A model generated the notes under the pieces. That model searched no databases. It was not told the DNA's origin and saw only the letters and a list, made by a program, of their open reading frames with translations. DNA of 64,000 nt from Moniliella sp. 'wahieum' (lineage: Eukaryota > Basidiomycota > Moniliellomycetes > Moniliellales > Moniliellaceae). This document shows positions 47,123-58,037 of this stretch, piece by piece (the stretch's first letter is position 1; each line of letters starts with the position of its first letter). Location: NCBI GenBank assembly GCA_003971905.1, contig RSEE01000086.1, forward strand, positions 237,917 to 301,916. Reading direction: 5' to 3'. Made by a program: the position numbers and the translations under genes.

Positions 47123-50100
47123 TCAGGCGCGCAGCGGGCGGAGCCTGCGACGTCGCGCCGTGCGCGCCACGGGCGTAGCTACATCCATCTTGACGTTCTC
47201 CTGTTGGCCAGTGGCCGAGCGGGGGCTAGGTAGCCGCCATAGCTGTCGTAGCTGCTGTTGCTGCGCCGAGACTGGTGCTGCGGTTCCGAGCATGAACGTG
47301 GGAATGAGCATGAGCATGGACGTGGGATGGGTATGGGCATGGTGAGCAGCCCCAGCTAACTTGCTCTTCTTCCCCACCGCTTCCGCCTCCGCCTCCGCCT
47401 CCAACTCCCGCTCCAACTCTCGCTCCAACTCCAACTCGGACGCGGCCGAGCTCGATGCGACGGACGAGGTGGGCGAAGAAGGTCGGTCTGGTCTCCCTCC
47501 CTCACGTTGGCATGTGGGTGGCCCTGATCCTGGTCCTGGTTCTGGTCCTGGGCTTGGGTGGCTCGTGGCGGCGGGGGAACCTCCTGTGCCTGTCCCGCTC
47601 CCGCTCCCTCTCTTTCGGACCGTAGCGCCGACGCAGAAAAGGGCAACAAGCTACGTATGGACGCTGCAGCCGGAGTGGGCGGGGGCAAGACGGTGTGCGA
47701 GTCGCGCGAAGCGCGGGGCAAGTGGAACGAGCTAACGTGCTGCTGCTCAGCGAGGGACGAAGGGAGGTACGTGCGACGCAAATGGTCCACTTCAGCCTGC
47801 TTAGCTCGAGCGCAATGGCCAACTTGAACCGTTCGTGTTCGGACGTGCACGGTGACGTTGGACGCGGACCAGTTCCAGTTCCTGGTCGGCGCTACGGCGT
47901 TCGAGACGGTCAATGCGGTCGAGCTGCGTCTGGTTTGTTTCGCGCTCAGTTTCCCGCTGGGTTTCGCGCTGCTCGAAGGTTTCCAGCTGGGCATGGGCCG
48001 AACGTAACTCGTCCTGCACCTGCTGCAGCTGCATCTGGAGCGCCGCGAGGGTGCCCTGAGCCTGGTCGCGCAGGTGCTGCGCTTGGACGCACTCATCGCG
48101 CGCGAGACGGAGCGCAGTATCGCGCTCATGCAGCTTTTGCAACGCATCTTCCTGAGCACGCTGAGCGTCCTCGAGTTGTCGCCGCGCCTCGTCACGCGCC
48201 TGCTCGGCATGGCGCATCCTCTTCCCACCCTTGCTCGCTAGCACGTTGCTCGTCGAGCCACAACCGACGCTGCTCCTCGGCTTCGTGCTCGGCTTGCTCC
48301 CACGCACGTTGGACCGCAGCGTGCTGCGCCTCTTCTTGCTCCTCCAGCGCACGCTGCAGCTCAGCCACTTGCGCTTCCGCATCGTACAACCGCTCCCGTA
48401 CGTCCCGCTCTCGTCCCCATCTCCATCTCCATCTCCATTTGGTCCTTCGCTTTGATCTGGCGCTCGCGCTCGCTCTGGGGCGCCTCGGGACCCAATGTCG
48501 TATGCTCCACCAAGGACACACTGTGCATCTCGGCCCACCTACGCTGATGAGCGAGTAAAGCAGCCTGAGCATCCTGACTAGCCTGGAGGACAGCTTCCTC
48601 TCGCGCACGCTGCACTTGGACTTTAGTTTCTTCCTCTGCGCTGTTGAGGGCGAGGGTGAGTGCAGCACACTGGTCTTGCAAAGCTTGCACTTGCGTGTTC
48701 CAGCGCGCACGTTGCCTTGCGTGCGCACGGTGCGCTTGCTCCACACGACGCGCTAGGTCAGGTAGGTAGTGCAGCGCGGCGAGCGGCGCAGCCGCAGCCG
48801 TAGCTGGAGATGATACCGCCCCGGACGAGGTAGGTACCGAGGCGCCCACTGTCGACGGCGCAGAGGCCGGGCGGGCCAAGGGCGAGGGCGAGGGCCAAGC
48901 CAGGGGGGCCTGGGTAGTCAACGCGGTTTGGTAGGACGTTTCGTGGTGCGCATGGACGGTACCTTGGTGGTCGGTCTCTGGCTCGGGCTCGGGGTTGGGG
49001 ACGCGCGACACCGACGCCGATGCCGATGGGACAGCAACCCACGCAAGTAGGTCGCATAGGCCACATGGGCCCGATCTAGATCGTGAACCGCATGGAGCAA
49101 GTCACTCTCGCTCGCGCTCGACCCATCCCCATCCTGATCCCCATCCACATCCCCGTCCCCGTCCTGATCTCCATCCCGATCCCCGCCCGCATGCTGGTTC
49201 CCATCCTCACCCCGATCCAGACGCCGATCGAGACCGCGAATTTCCCGCGGGCTGGGTCGACGTTGCGAGGAAGGGTATAGCGACGAGGCGCTCGAGTACG
49301 GGTGGGGCGAGAGCGTCGGGGTGCTACCGTAGGATGGGGTAGCCGGTACGGCAGGTGTGGCAGTGAGATGGGCCGTGGGATGGACGGTGGTGCTGGGGGG
49401 AAGAAGACCATTGCGATGAGCATGAGCATGAGTATGGCCAAGGGGGAGCAGAGGCGACGAGGCGGAAGGTAAAGGCGCGCGCTCTGTGCGCGGGGGCGAG
49501 GGGCCGGGGGAGGATGTGGGGAGCGAGGGGGCAACGGGGCCAGTACCAGTACCAGTTCCAGTTCCAGTAGCAGCGGTAGTAGCAGTACCCGTGCCAGGAG
49601 GCTGCGGGCGAGGGGAGAAAGAGGCCCGACGACTTGCTTCGGAAGGGTGCAAGGTGGAGCGAGTGGTGCCGTCTGCTGCGTGGGCGGGGAGGAGGCAGAG
49701 GGGGATTGCGAGTGAGAGTGAGAGGGGAGGAGGGCGACTGTGGGAGCGGGACGCGACGTGGGTCCGAAGCGAGCGACACCGACACGTCCGATACGTCCAA
49801 CGCGGGGGGAAGGGCGTCGCGGGCGCGGGGAGGGGAAGGGGCGACGTGCTGCACGTGGTTGAAGGGGGAGTAAGGGTCGTGTTGTGGCTGGCTCGTGCGC
49901 GCCGATACGGTTGCGGGCGGGGCGAGCGGAGGTGGGGGCACGGCCGAGGGAGCAAATCGTGCGAGGGAGACGAAGAAGGCGGTTGTAGTGCTCCTGCTGG
50001 TGCTGGTGCTGGTGCGGGGGAAGACGAAGACGATGGGGACGCAGCTTGCGTCTGGGCATAGCCGCGCTGCAAGTTGCTGCCCTCGCGGAGGAGGGTGCTG

Positions 50101-50682
50101 AAGGACAAGCTCTCCTCGTCGGCGAGCAGCGGTGGCTGTGGCGGGGCGCGCGAGGCAGCGGTGGCAGAGCGCGGGGTGGGGAAGACGGGCCGCAGGCTGG
50201 GCTCGGGCGCAGGGTCGAGGAGGAGCGAGAGGGAGCCGTCGTCAAAGAGGCTGTCGTTGGCGGGGACAGAGAGGTGGGTGGTGTGGCAGCAGTGGCGGTG
50301 GCGGTGGCGGCGGTGGCGGAGGCGGGACGCACACTGGGAGACTCGAGATGGTCGTTGATGCTGATGTTGGAGAGCGAGAAGGAGGAAAGGCTCATGCTGC
50401 TCTCCTCGCCATTGTCGTAGAGGCGCTTGCCGAAGCGGACGGAGCTGCCGACCGTGTCGGTGGACTTGCGGCCGTGGCCGCGGCGGAGGATGGAGGTGGG
50501 GGTGAGATCATGGGGGTGGTGGTGGCGACACTGGTGGTGGTGGCGACACTGGTGGTGGTGGCGATGGTGGTGGCGGTGGCGATGGTGGTGGCGGTGGCAA
50601 TGCCAATGGCAATGCCAATGGAGGACAACCAACGCGAGGGCGTGTTGTTCCGCCAAAGACGCCCCACGCGCGGGGTGGTCAC
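47123..50682 (-). CDS. Long coiled-coil protein with Ser/Pro-rich N-terminus, unrecognised
   Basis: The start at 50682 opens MTTPRVGRLWRNNTPSR. After a Thr/Ala repeat region comes LTPTSILRRGHGRKSTD, SSVRFGKRLYD and SMSLSSFSLSNISIND. This 'TPTSILR...VRF' type of N-terminus is common in fungal spindle-pole-body and mitotic scaffold proteins. A long Ser/Pro/Ala tract (50400-49300) follows, then ARRVEQAHRAHARQRARWNT and extended heptad-like coiled coil (EEETKVQVQRAREEAVLQAS; YDAEAQVAELQRALEEQEEA; ARRQLEDAQRAQEDALQKLH; DRIDRLERRSADQELELVRV), and finally ELERELERELEAEAEAEA and a tail that may end at 47123. Several frames are used; the 3' end is uncertain (47356 is another candidate stop). A spindle-pole or cytoskeletal scaffold role is only an inference. 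Confidence 0.6.
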
Positions 50683-50881
50683 GTGATTATTCTATTCCTC
50701 TCGCTCTCTCTGGTGGTTATATACTGGTCGGTGGATTTATATGCTTGCTCCCTCTCAGGGGCTAAAGCGCCCCTGGCGGCTTCCAGCTTCATCTGCCTCG
50801 TCCTCGCCCACGCCATCCCCACCTCCACCGCCACCACCTCCACCACCTCCACCACGCCATTCCATTCCCATCCCCACCATC
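50683..50881. promoter_or_regulatory. Compact bidirectional promoter
   Basis: 199 bp separate the start of the coiled-coil gene (minus) from that of the GST-like gene (plus). A TTATATA box lies at about 50717 and a second TTTATATGC at about 50735. A CCACCTCCACCACC leader precedes the plus-strand start. Confidence 0.5.
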
Positions 50882-51782
50882 ATGTCCTTCGGCACGCTCT
50901 ACGGCGGCAGCCGCACCGCCAGCCGCACCTGCGTCTTCTCGCCGTTGCCCGTCTCGCTGGCCTCGACGTCGCCCACACGCCCCTCCTGCCCACCGAGCTT
51001 GCCACCCAGATCCAGCCCACCAGCCTGCCCATCTTCCAAGCCCCCGACGGCTTCTGCCTCACCGAACCCCATGCGATCGCTGTGTACTGTACGTCTCCCG
51101 TCTCTCTTTCTCTCTTCTCTCGTGTTCTGTTTCCCCTCGCCACGCGGTGGGGCTCTGGTCTGTGGGCATAACGTAGTGGAAGGTGCAATGGCTAACCTCA
51201 TTCCTTGGACGGATACGATACGAATGTATACCACGACCTGTTCTTGGTTCAGTTGCCGCGCACGCTGGCCCTGCTACTGGCTTGGCGCACCACGCCTCGC
51301 TCCTGGGTCCTGACCGGCGCACCGAAACCCTCGTCCTGTCCTGGCTCGAATGGGCCGACACGCACCTCTTTGCCCCGGCCTTGCTCTTGGCCCACCGCCA
51401 CTGGCACCTACCTAACCAACCCAACACCGCTGCACCCTCCACGGTGGAAACCAGCGCGCACGAGCGCGCGCAGAGAAAGGGAGTGCCCGCGCTGGCTTAC
51501 CTCGAACGTACCTTGGCCACAACCAAAGCCACAACCCCAGCCACAACCACAGGTACGGACACCACCACGGTCACGAGCACAAGCGAACGCGCGTCGTGCG
51601 ACGCAGCGCGACGACGTATCTGGTCGGCTCGCAGTCTCACGCTGGCCGACGTGATGGTCGTGGCCAACGTGCATTTCCTCCAGACCGCCCTGGCGAAGGC
51701 AGAGCCCCCGACGGAGCCGAGTTGGTGTGCGTACCCCCACGTGAACGATCTGGTGTGTGCGGTAGTCGAGATTCTGCGCTAG
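50882..51782 (+). CDS. eEF1B-gamma-like glutathione S-transferase-fold protein
   Basis: Opens MSFGTLYGGSRTASRTCV, followed (after a one-base frame break near 50930) by AVARLAGLDVAHTPLLPTEL and LPIFQAPDGFCLTEPHAIAVY: the thioredoxin-like GST N-domain with the Glu/Ser-binding 'FCLTE-AIAVY' motif. An intron starts at 51089 (GTACGT); the acceptor is probably TTCAG near 51250, with CTAAC near 51192 as branch site. The all-helical C-domain follows: HHASLLGPDRRTETLVLSWL, EWADTHLFAPALLLA, ERTLATT, and RSLTLADVMVVANVHFLQ, ending at 51782. The SFGTLYG start and helical domain are those of elongation factor 1B-gamma GST modules, but the conserved EF1G C-terminal domain is absent, so this is a GST-only relative. 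A translation-linked or tRNA-synthetase scaffold role is inference. Confidence 0.7.
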
Positions 51783-53476
51783 CGGGGATCGTGCCGTTGC
51801 GCGCGCGACCGTCTTGCCTAGGCGAGAAGCAGGGTACGGACCACGGTACCCCGCTTCCATGCGCAACAGTAGATGGGCACGAACAACAAGCACAACAAGA
51901 AGCACAAGCACAAAAAGAATAACACGGGGGGATCAAGTCCACGGTGACTCTACCTCATCCCTCTTCTCTCTCCTCTTCTTCTCCTTCCCCTTCTTCCACT
52001 TCTTCCATGTCTTCTTGCGTAGGCTCATCGGCTTCGCCTGCGCATGACGGTGACCGTACGCGCAAGGGCGGATGCAAGGCTCACACGGACACGCCACTGG
52101 CTGTCAAACCCCTGCTGCAAACTTCACTGTGAACGCAGGATCTCTTCGTTTGGGGGTTGGGTTTGGTTTTCTGGTACGGGAGTGTGCACGGGTCCATCCG
52201 AGTGGCCGGTGGACTGAGGACAGGCACCCCGCTCAACCCCCACTTACTGGGCGGCATACACGTGCACAGGGACGGTGCTCGGTGCCCATGCGTCAACCCC
52301 AATTCCAACCCAGACCAACCCAGACCAAGCCAGACCAAGCTAGACCAAACCAGGTGCACGGCCACGACAATGACGATGCACCCCATGACCATGATCTGCA
52401 TGCTGAGAGATAAGGGACAAGAGAGGCAGCAGGTGCACTGGATAGGAATTCTGTACGACGCACGGCGTGTGCACGACCCACGACTCACGACCCAGGGGCA
52501 CGTACTGGGCCAGTCCCCTAGTCCCTAGTCCCTCGGGAGTCCCTGGCTCGATACCCGGGGCGCCTGTTACTTTCCCTGCGTAGAGCGCAGCATGCAGGGG
52601 CAGGTGTGTGCCGTGCGACGCTGCGAGCAGTCGCAGCTGCCTGTACGTCCTACGGAAGGTAGCGCAACAGAGCATGGCTGGGCCGGATAGTAGGTTGGTG
52701 CTGGTAGGGAGCGCGGCGTATGCGTACGCAGTGCCAATACTCTAGGCCTACCGTACCGGGTTCCAGGTGCCAGGTGCCAGCGCAACGGAGCGTACCTGTT
52801 CCGGCCAAGGTGGTCGATTTGGTGGTGTATTTTGGTGTATTTTTGGTGGTGTATGTACGACAGGACGAACGGGTGTAGCAAGTTGCTCCTCTACCTGGCG
52901 TGTACACTATATTAGGTACCGATCCCGATCCCTATCCCGATAGCCGTGCCGGCAGTAGCAAGTGGCACGTGGCCACTGGCGCTTGGCGCGCCGACTAACT
53001 AGTAGTAAGACCAGGCTAGACCAAGGCAAACGAGTACAAGCCAAGCTATAAGTAAGCAACCACACATACACACGCACACGAGAGACAGACATTCAGTTGT
53101 TGTACAGAAGACAGAGACCGAGACCGAGGCCGAGACGCAGCCCCGCCCGGCTGTGGGTCTAGGCGAATAGGAAAAATTGCACGACATGCGCGCCGAGAGC
53201 AGCGGGGCGGAGCGGAGCGGAGCGAGGAGAGAGAGGAGAGGAGAGATGTGTGCTGAAGAGAAGCACAAAACGAGAAAGCAAGAGCAAAGCAAAAGCCACA
53301 GTGGGGAGCTGGCGACCCGAAACCCAGGGACCAACTCACCAGGCCAAGGAACGCGTTTGGCGTTGGCCATCGCGAGTATACAGCAAGGGGAGGAGAAGCT
53401 GAGTGGAGGAAGAAAAGCTTAAGCGTAGCCATAGTATAGAGTATTAGCCTACTATAGGATAATGGTGTTTAGTAGT
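51783..53476. other. Intergenic region between GST-like gene and RNR2
   Basis: Contains a T/C-rich tract (51955-52015), a 10-bp tandem CCAGACCAAG (52307-52353), GTCCCTAGTCCCTAGTCCCT direct repeats (~52515-52535), GGTGTATTTTGGTGTATTTTTGGTGGTGTATG (~52825-52857) and (CCGATCCCTAT) repeats near 52920. No gene recognised. Confidence 0.5.
52307..52353. repeat. 10-bp tandem repeat (CCAGACCAAG)
   Basis: Four and a half copies with single substitutions. Confidence 0.8.
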
Positions 53477-54794
53477 TCAAAAGTCCTCGTCCAAGGTGAA
53501 GGCATGCACATCCTTGGCGACGCCATCGCCATCATCGTTTTCGTTATGGTTGACGCCGGCAATCGCGTACTCGGCTACTTTCTTCTCGAAAAAGTTCGTC
53601 TTGCCCTGCAAGGAGATGTTCTCCATAAAGTCAAACGGGTTGGTCGAGTGGTACAGCTTGTCGTTGCCCAAGGCGACCAGGAGGCGGTCCGCGACAAACT
53701 CAATGTACTGGCACATGAGCTTGGCGTTCATGCCGATCAGCGCGACGGGCAAGGCGTCTGTGAGGAACGATTGTTCGATCGCCACAGCTTCACGGATATT
53801 GGTGTTGATCGTGTCCGGGTGGGCGCGTTTGCGCAGATGGCCAAAGAGGAGACAGGCAAAGTCGGTGTGCAAGCCTTCGTCACGAGTGATGAGTTCGTTG
53901 GAGAAGGTCAAGCCGGGCATGAGACCGCGCTTTTTCAACCAGAAATCGAAGCAAACGAGCCCGAGAAGAAAATGCCTTCGACAGCAGCAAACGCGACCAA
54001 GCGCTCGGAGAACGATGAACGTTCATCCGCAATCCACCGCATCGCCCACTCAGCTTTCTGCTTGACGACTGGGATGGTCTCGATCGCATCAAACAGGTAC
54101 TCGCGCTGCGCCGGATCACGAATGTACGTGTCAATGAGCAACGAGTAGGTTTCCGAATGGATGTTTTCCATCATGATTTGGAATCCTTAAAGCACCTTGC
54201 TTCGGGCCGCTTGCACTTCCTGCGAAAACCGCTCCACCAAATTCTCATTCACAATCCCATCCGACGCGGCGAAAAAGGCGAGCACATGCGAAATAAAGTG
54301 TCGCTCATTGTCGTTGAGCTTGGTGTCCCAGTCGTGCAGGTCCTTGGACAAGTCCATCTCCTCCGCCGTCCAAAAGGACGCTTCGGCTTTCTTGTAGAAT
54401 TGCCAGATCTGGTATTGTCGGCCACACGGAACAGGCGGGGGAGAGGGGTAGAGGTAAGCAACATGAACCAACCCAGAAAAAGCAAAGCACCATCCACATC
54501 CTCATCGGGATGCAAATGAACTCTGTGCCCAGGCCATGCCCGCCGGCGGATAACAACAACGTACCTCATTGAACTTGATGGGGAACAAGACAAACCGGCG
54601 CGGGTTTTCCTTGAGCAGCGGTTCCTCCTTCTCGGGCAAGTCGACGTCGCCGACAAAGCGGTGCTGAATCGAGTCGAGCGGGTGGCTGCCCATGGGAGCT
54701 GACTTGGTCGCCTGCTTGGCACGCTCCACATCGGCCATCTTGAGCGTGGAAACTCGGGGTGGGCAGCGTCGTGGACAAGGGCAGAGGGGGCCAT
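53477..54794 (-). CDS. RNR2: Ribonucleotide reductase small subunit (R2)
   Basis: Diiron-tyrosyl radical subunit of class Ia ribonucleotide reductase, making dNTPs in the cytosol. The start at 54794 (ACCGCCATGG) opens [15 protein letters not shown]. Exon 1 ends at 54565 after [10 protein letters not shown]; the intron 54564-54409 (GTACGT...CCAG) separates it from [20 protein letters not shown]. Then [20 protein letters not shown], the metal motif [57 protein letters not shown] with [14 protein letters not shown] (second E-x-x-H), and the C-terminus HAFTLDEDF at 53477, the usual R1-binding tail. Breaks: one C lost near 54746; a +1/-1 pair near 54210-54188 that creates a TAA where the family reads EARCFYG; T4 to T3 at 53943-53945. 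The first lost base exactly restores the splice phase. Otherwise full length, about 400 residues. Confidence 0.92.
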
Positions 54795-54879
54795 GGCGGT
54801 AGACAGACAGAGGCGGTAGAGGAGGAGGTGGTGGTGGAAGTGGTGGTGGGGGGGAGGAAGCTGGACGCGCCCAACCCAC

Positions 54880-55229
54880 ACGCGTCTTTTATCTTTCCCG
54901 TCCGGCCGCCCCCGCCAACGCGTCGCCAGCGGCCGCACACTGACGCCGTGCCGCTCCGCCCCCATCGTTGACCCATCACCGGTCGCTAGTCATCACCAGC
55001 CCGCAAGCACCGTCGCCCCGACGCGACGCGCTAGGCGAAGCACGGAGGCAGTGTGCGGCGCGGCTGATCCGATCGGCGCGGCGACGATTCGGACAGGCAC
55101 GCCGTGTTAATTACGGTGCTGAATCACCCACGCGTCTCTGGCACTACGCAGTTGGGCGAAAAAGACGGCTTGATTGCTCCCCGATGGGATGGGATGCGAT
55201 GGGATGCGATCGGTGTGCGCGCCACGCGT
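54880..55229. promoter_or_regulatory. Four ACGCGT (MCB-like) sites upstream of RNR2
   Basis: ACGCGT at 54880-54885, 54918-54923, 55130-55135 and 55224-55229, all within 440 bases of the RNR2 start. In ascomycete yeasts MBF binds this palindrome and drives G1/S expression, with ribonucleotide reductase genes among its targets. Confidence 0.55.
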
Positions 55230-56240
55230 CGCGCGTATCCACCGCTTTTTGTCCATCCCTACTAGCTGCGGTCACTGCCACTCCCCCGCTGCTTGCGGCG
55301 GGCCGGTGGATACTGTGGGTAGGCTCGCGCTTGCGCTGTATAGCCTGCCTATTGTTTTTTTCGTCTCCACTCAACAGATCTCGGATCTTAGAAGACAGTG
55401 CGAGCTGGCCAATCTCCGAGATCTTCGATCTTAGATCGGATCGGCCGCCGTCGCATGGTTTTTTTGTTCGTCTCGTCGCGTCTCGTCGCGTTTTGGTTGG
55501 CGGTCGCGTGTTGAGTACTGAGTGGCGTGTTTCGTCGCTTGTTTCGTGTGTGTGTGTTTCGGGGTGTGGTTCTTGGCGCGTTCTTGGCGTGTCGCGTGTC
55601 GCGTGTCGCGTGTTTTTGTTCCCCCCTTGCCTGTTGCTTTTTCGTCTCCCGTTCCGGCCTCTTCTTCCGGTTCCGAGCCGCGTGCCAGAGCGGGAGCATC
55701 GATCATATCTCGGTGTTACGCACAACAGAGGCCACCGCGAAAAGTGCGATGCATATACGAGGTGTCTATTAGTACGTCGCTCTGTTGGGATATCATAGCA
55801 GGCCATGATAGCCTATGCACTCAGCTAGTCAGGGTGGCCACGCATCGCGTCTCGCTCCTGTCCTTCAACACAACCATCATCATTAATCAGTAATCACCTC
55901 CCACGGATCTCACCGGTCACCTCTCAATCTCACCTCTCACCCGAGCGTTGAGTTTGGAGTGGTCTTATCGCTGCCGGCCGCGCACCCCTTTCGTCTCTCC
56001 CTTCTGACGCGATCGAGGCCCGGTGTACCCGGCATCGAGCATCCCGCTCTAGCGCACACGTCGGTCCTAAGTAGCTGATGCATCTTTTTGCCTCCCCCGG
56101 CCGTGACCGTTCGCGCCCACACCCGCCCTCAGCACCGACACAGAAATGGGAATGAACCATGCATGAACATTGAACCTTGCACGCAAAGCAACACACAACC
56201 CAACACCACATATCATAATCACCCCATACCATACACTTGC

Positions 56241-56244
56241 AAAA
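56241..56244 (-). terminator. Pol III terminator of tRNA-Thr
   Basis: TTTT on the minus strand four bases after the discriminator base, as expected for a tRNA gene. Confidence 0.7.
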
Positions 56245-56247
56245 GAA

Positions 56248-56340
56248 TGCCTCTTGGCCGAATCGAACGACCGATCTTCTCATGGAAGGACACTGATGCA
56301 GGCCTACTAGTGAGATGCTTTACCACTGAGCCAAAGAGGC
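56248..56340 (-). tRNA. tRNA-Thr(AGU) with intron
   Basis: Read on the minus strand: acceptor GCCTCTT pairs with AAGAGGC; D-arm GGCTCAGTGGTAAAGC; anticodon stem TCTCA pairs with TGAGA; loop CTAGTA with anticodon AGT at 56308-56306; variable loop AGATC; T-arm GGTCG-TTCGATT-CGGCC. The anticodon loop is interrupted 3' of the anticodon by a 21-base intron, the canonical position 37/38, giving a 72-base mature tRNA including discriminator A at 56248. Box A and box B are intact, so it should be functional. Confidence 0.9.
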
Positions 56341-57239
56341 TACATGATCCTCGCCCACGGCTTCGACCCACAACACCATTCTATTCTATGGCACCGTACC
56401 GCCCACGCAGCCGAGCCCTCTTTGCGTCCCCTGGCCTTGCTCGTGTCCACACCGCAACAACAGGCCCCGCATGCACTACGTACAGCGCACCGCCCCCGTC
56501 CTCCGTCCCAGTGGCCAGTATCATAGCACAGGAAGGTACTGACAAGAAGGAGGTGGCCCCGCGGTGGTTGCCACGCTTTTCAAACTTACTGCAGATCAGT
56601 CCTCAAAACACTGTTGGTTGGCAGTTCAAACGTCTTCAAAGTTGGCCATACTTTGCCTCGAAACGTGTGCAGAAGTTGCTAGTATTCTCCCAGCTCGCAT
56701 GTCCCAACAGGTGTGCATTTGCTCCTTAAACAGTGCCGACTGTATCATGGCCGACTTCCACTTGGCCGACCCGACGGTGGCGATGGCCGAATGAATGGCG
56801 TGGATGGAGAAGCGAATGGCGGGAATGGCCAAACGAGTCGCGGGAAGGCGCCGGAGAGGGGAAACGGAGGCTGAGAATGGGGGCTAAACGAGGGCGCCGG
56901 GCCAAGCCAGGCTGGTTGGGGTGGTGGTGGTAAGAAACCAACCAGATCCATCGCCAGGCCAGCGCATAACAAGCGCCGCTGGCGAAAAGTTTAAACCTTT
57001 ATTAATTTCACGATGCACACATCGGCTCGGCCGATTCCCATCACGCTAAGCTGGCTACCACCACTACCTCGTCCAACGCCCCATGCCGGTTCTGCATCAT
57101 TGTGCATCCCCTTGCCCTCCACCTGTGCGCATCTGAAAGCGGACTATCTGGGGAACCATACGCCATCTCTCATTCTCAGATCCACCCAGTTCGGCTGGTG
57201 CGCCGCCGCTGTTTGTTCGAACATTCCGCCGTCTGGAAG
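56341..57239. other. Intergenic, start of subtelomeric zone
   Basis: Contains GCGAATGGCGGGAATGGCC-type short repeats (56760-56835) and GGTGGTGGTGG. Several short frames are open, none recognisable. Confidence 0.4.
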
Positions 57240-57780
57240 CGGCCCGACCTCGTGGGAAGTGGTGTGACCTCATTACTGGACCAATCCAGAAGCTCACCAG
57301 CTGTCCTGCAAGCCTTCAACCGTAACCCTTCAATGTGGTGTCCAATGCGGCGCTAACATATCTCAGATCTGTCCATAATTGGCGGAGCACAGGCACCATC
57401 AGTAATGACAATCCCCCGTTTCGACCTGCCCCCGGCTACTTGGACGTGACGTGTCCTCAATCCCGGACCATTCGGAAATGGTATCGCCCCCTGTTGAAAG
57501 CCCTCAAAAGTGAGCACAATACAGTACTATCCTTTCTCTGGTCTGTCCCGAATTAGTGTAGCACGGGCGCCATCAACATCGACCCCCTCCGCCGTTTGAC
57601 ATTCCGTTAGATGATTGGACGTGTCCCGACTCGATCCTGGACCAATCCAAAAGCGCATCACCTCCCTGGAACGCCTGGTTCCGGTTCATTATCTGAATGT
57701 ATGCAAACACCATATGCTGACAATTGGTGGAATGCGGGCTCCGTCAACAGCGACAAGTAATGCTATGGAAGGGATCGCTA
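57240..57780. repeat. Degenerate ~175-bp tandem repeat, about three units
   Basis: Related segments recur about every 170-190 bases: CTGGACCAATCCA-like cores at about 57276, 57462 and 57637, and (C/G)GGC(A/G/T)CC(A/G)TCA-like cores at about 57390, 57563 and 57733. The units are strongly diverged, so this is an old satellite. Confidence 0.55.
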
Positions 57781-57800
57781 CCCGAAATCTCTTCTGTTCC

Positions 57801-58037
57801 TGATGAGACCTGGAGTCCGGATGGTCCTCGAGGGTGATGCAATCGCACTAGTGGTGGTGTGGTAATGGTCTAAGCCAACCAGCAACGCCTACTGAGGAAC
57901 ACCAAGCAGCGAGTCGCCACCAGGGGCTAAGCTGCGGAACAAGGAAAAACAGGAGAGAGAAAAACAACGGAACTCCTAGGCCTGAGGAGGAACTGAAGGG
58001 ACATTGGCCAAATAAGCACGAGCCACCTGGCTCAACA
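57801..58037 (-). mobile_element. 3' LTR of the Ty1/copia element
   Basis: 237 bp, TG...CA termini. On the minus strand it begins TGTTGAGCC directly after a seven-G polypurine tract (58044-58038) and ends at 57801. It is homologous over its length to the solo LTR at 34921-35141. The pol stop codon TGA (58034-58032) lies inside the first six bases of the LTR. Confidence 0.87.

Larger units (their letters stand above)
54795..56247. other. RNR2 upstream region and intergenic DNA
   Basis: Carries four ACGCGT sites, GATGGGATGCGATGGGATGCGAT repeats (~55182-55210), TCTCGTCGCG and GTGTCGCGTGTCGCG repeats (~55470-55615), a 10-bp inverted repeat AGATCTCGGA/TCCGAGATCT (55376-55385, 55415-55424) and an AGTACT motif (~55513). 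No gene recognised. Confidence 0.5.

Noticed and set aside
52540-52600. tRNA-like GGTATCGAGCC on the minus strand
   Set aside because: The loop lacks the TTC of box B and no cloverleaf forms.
14525-54794. Wholesale pseudogenisation of the region, or programmed ribosomal frameshifting
   Set aside because: The affected genes include essential ones (ERG1, RNR2), substitutions in key motifs are absent, and losses sit in homopolymers. Assembly indels explain this better than decay or recoding signals, which are not seen.
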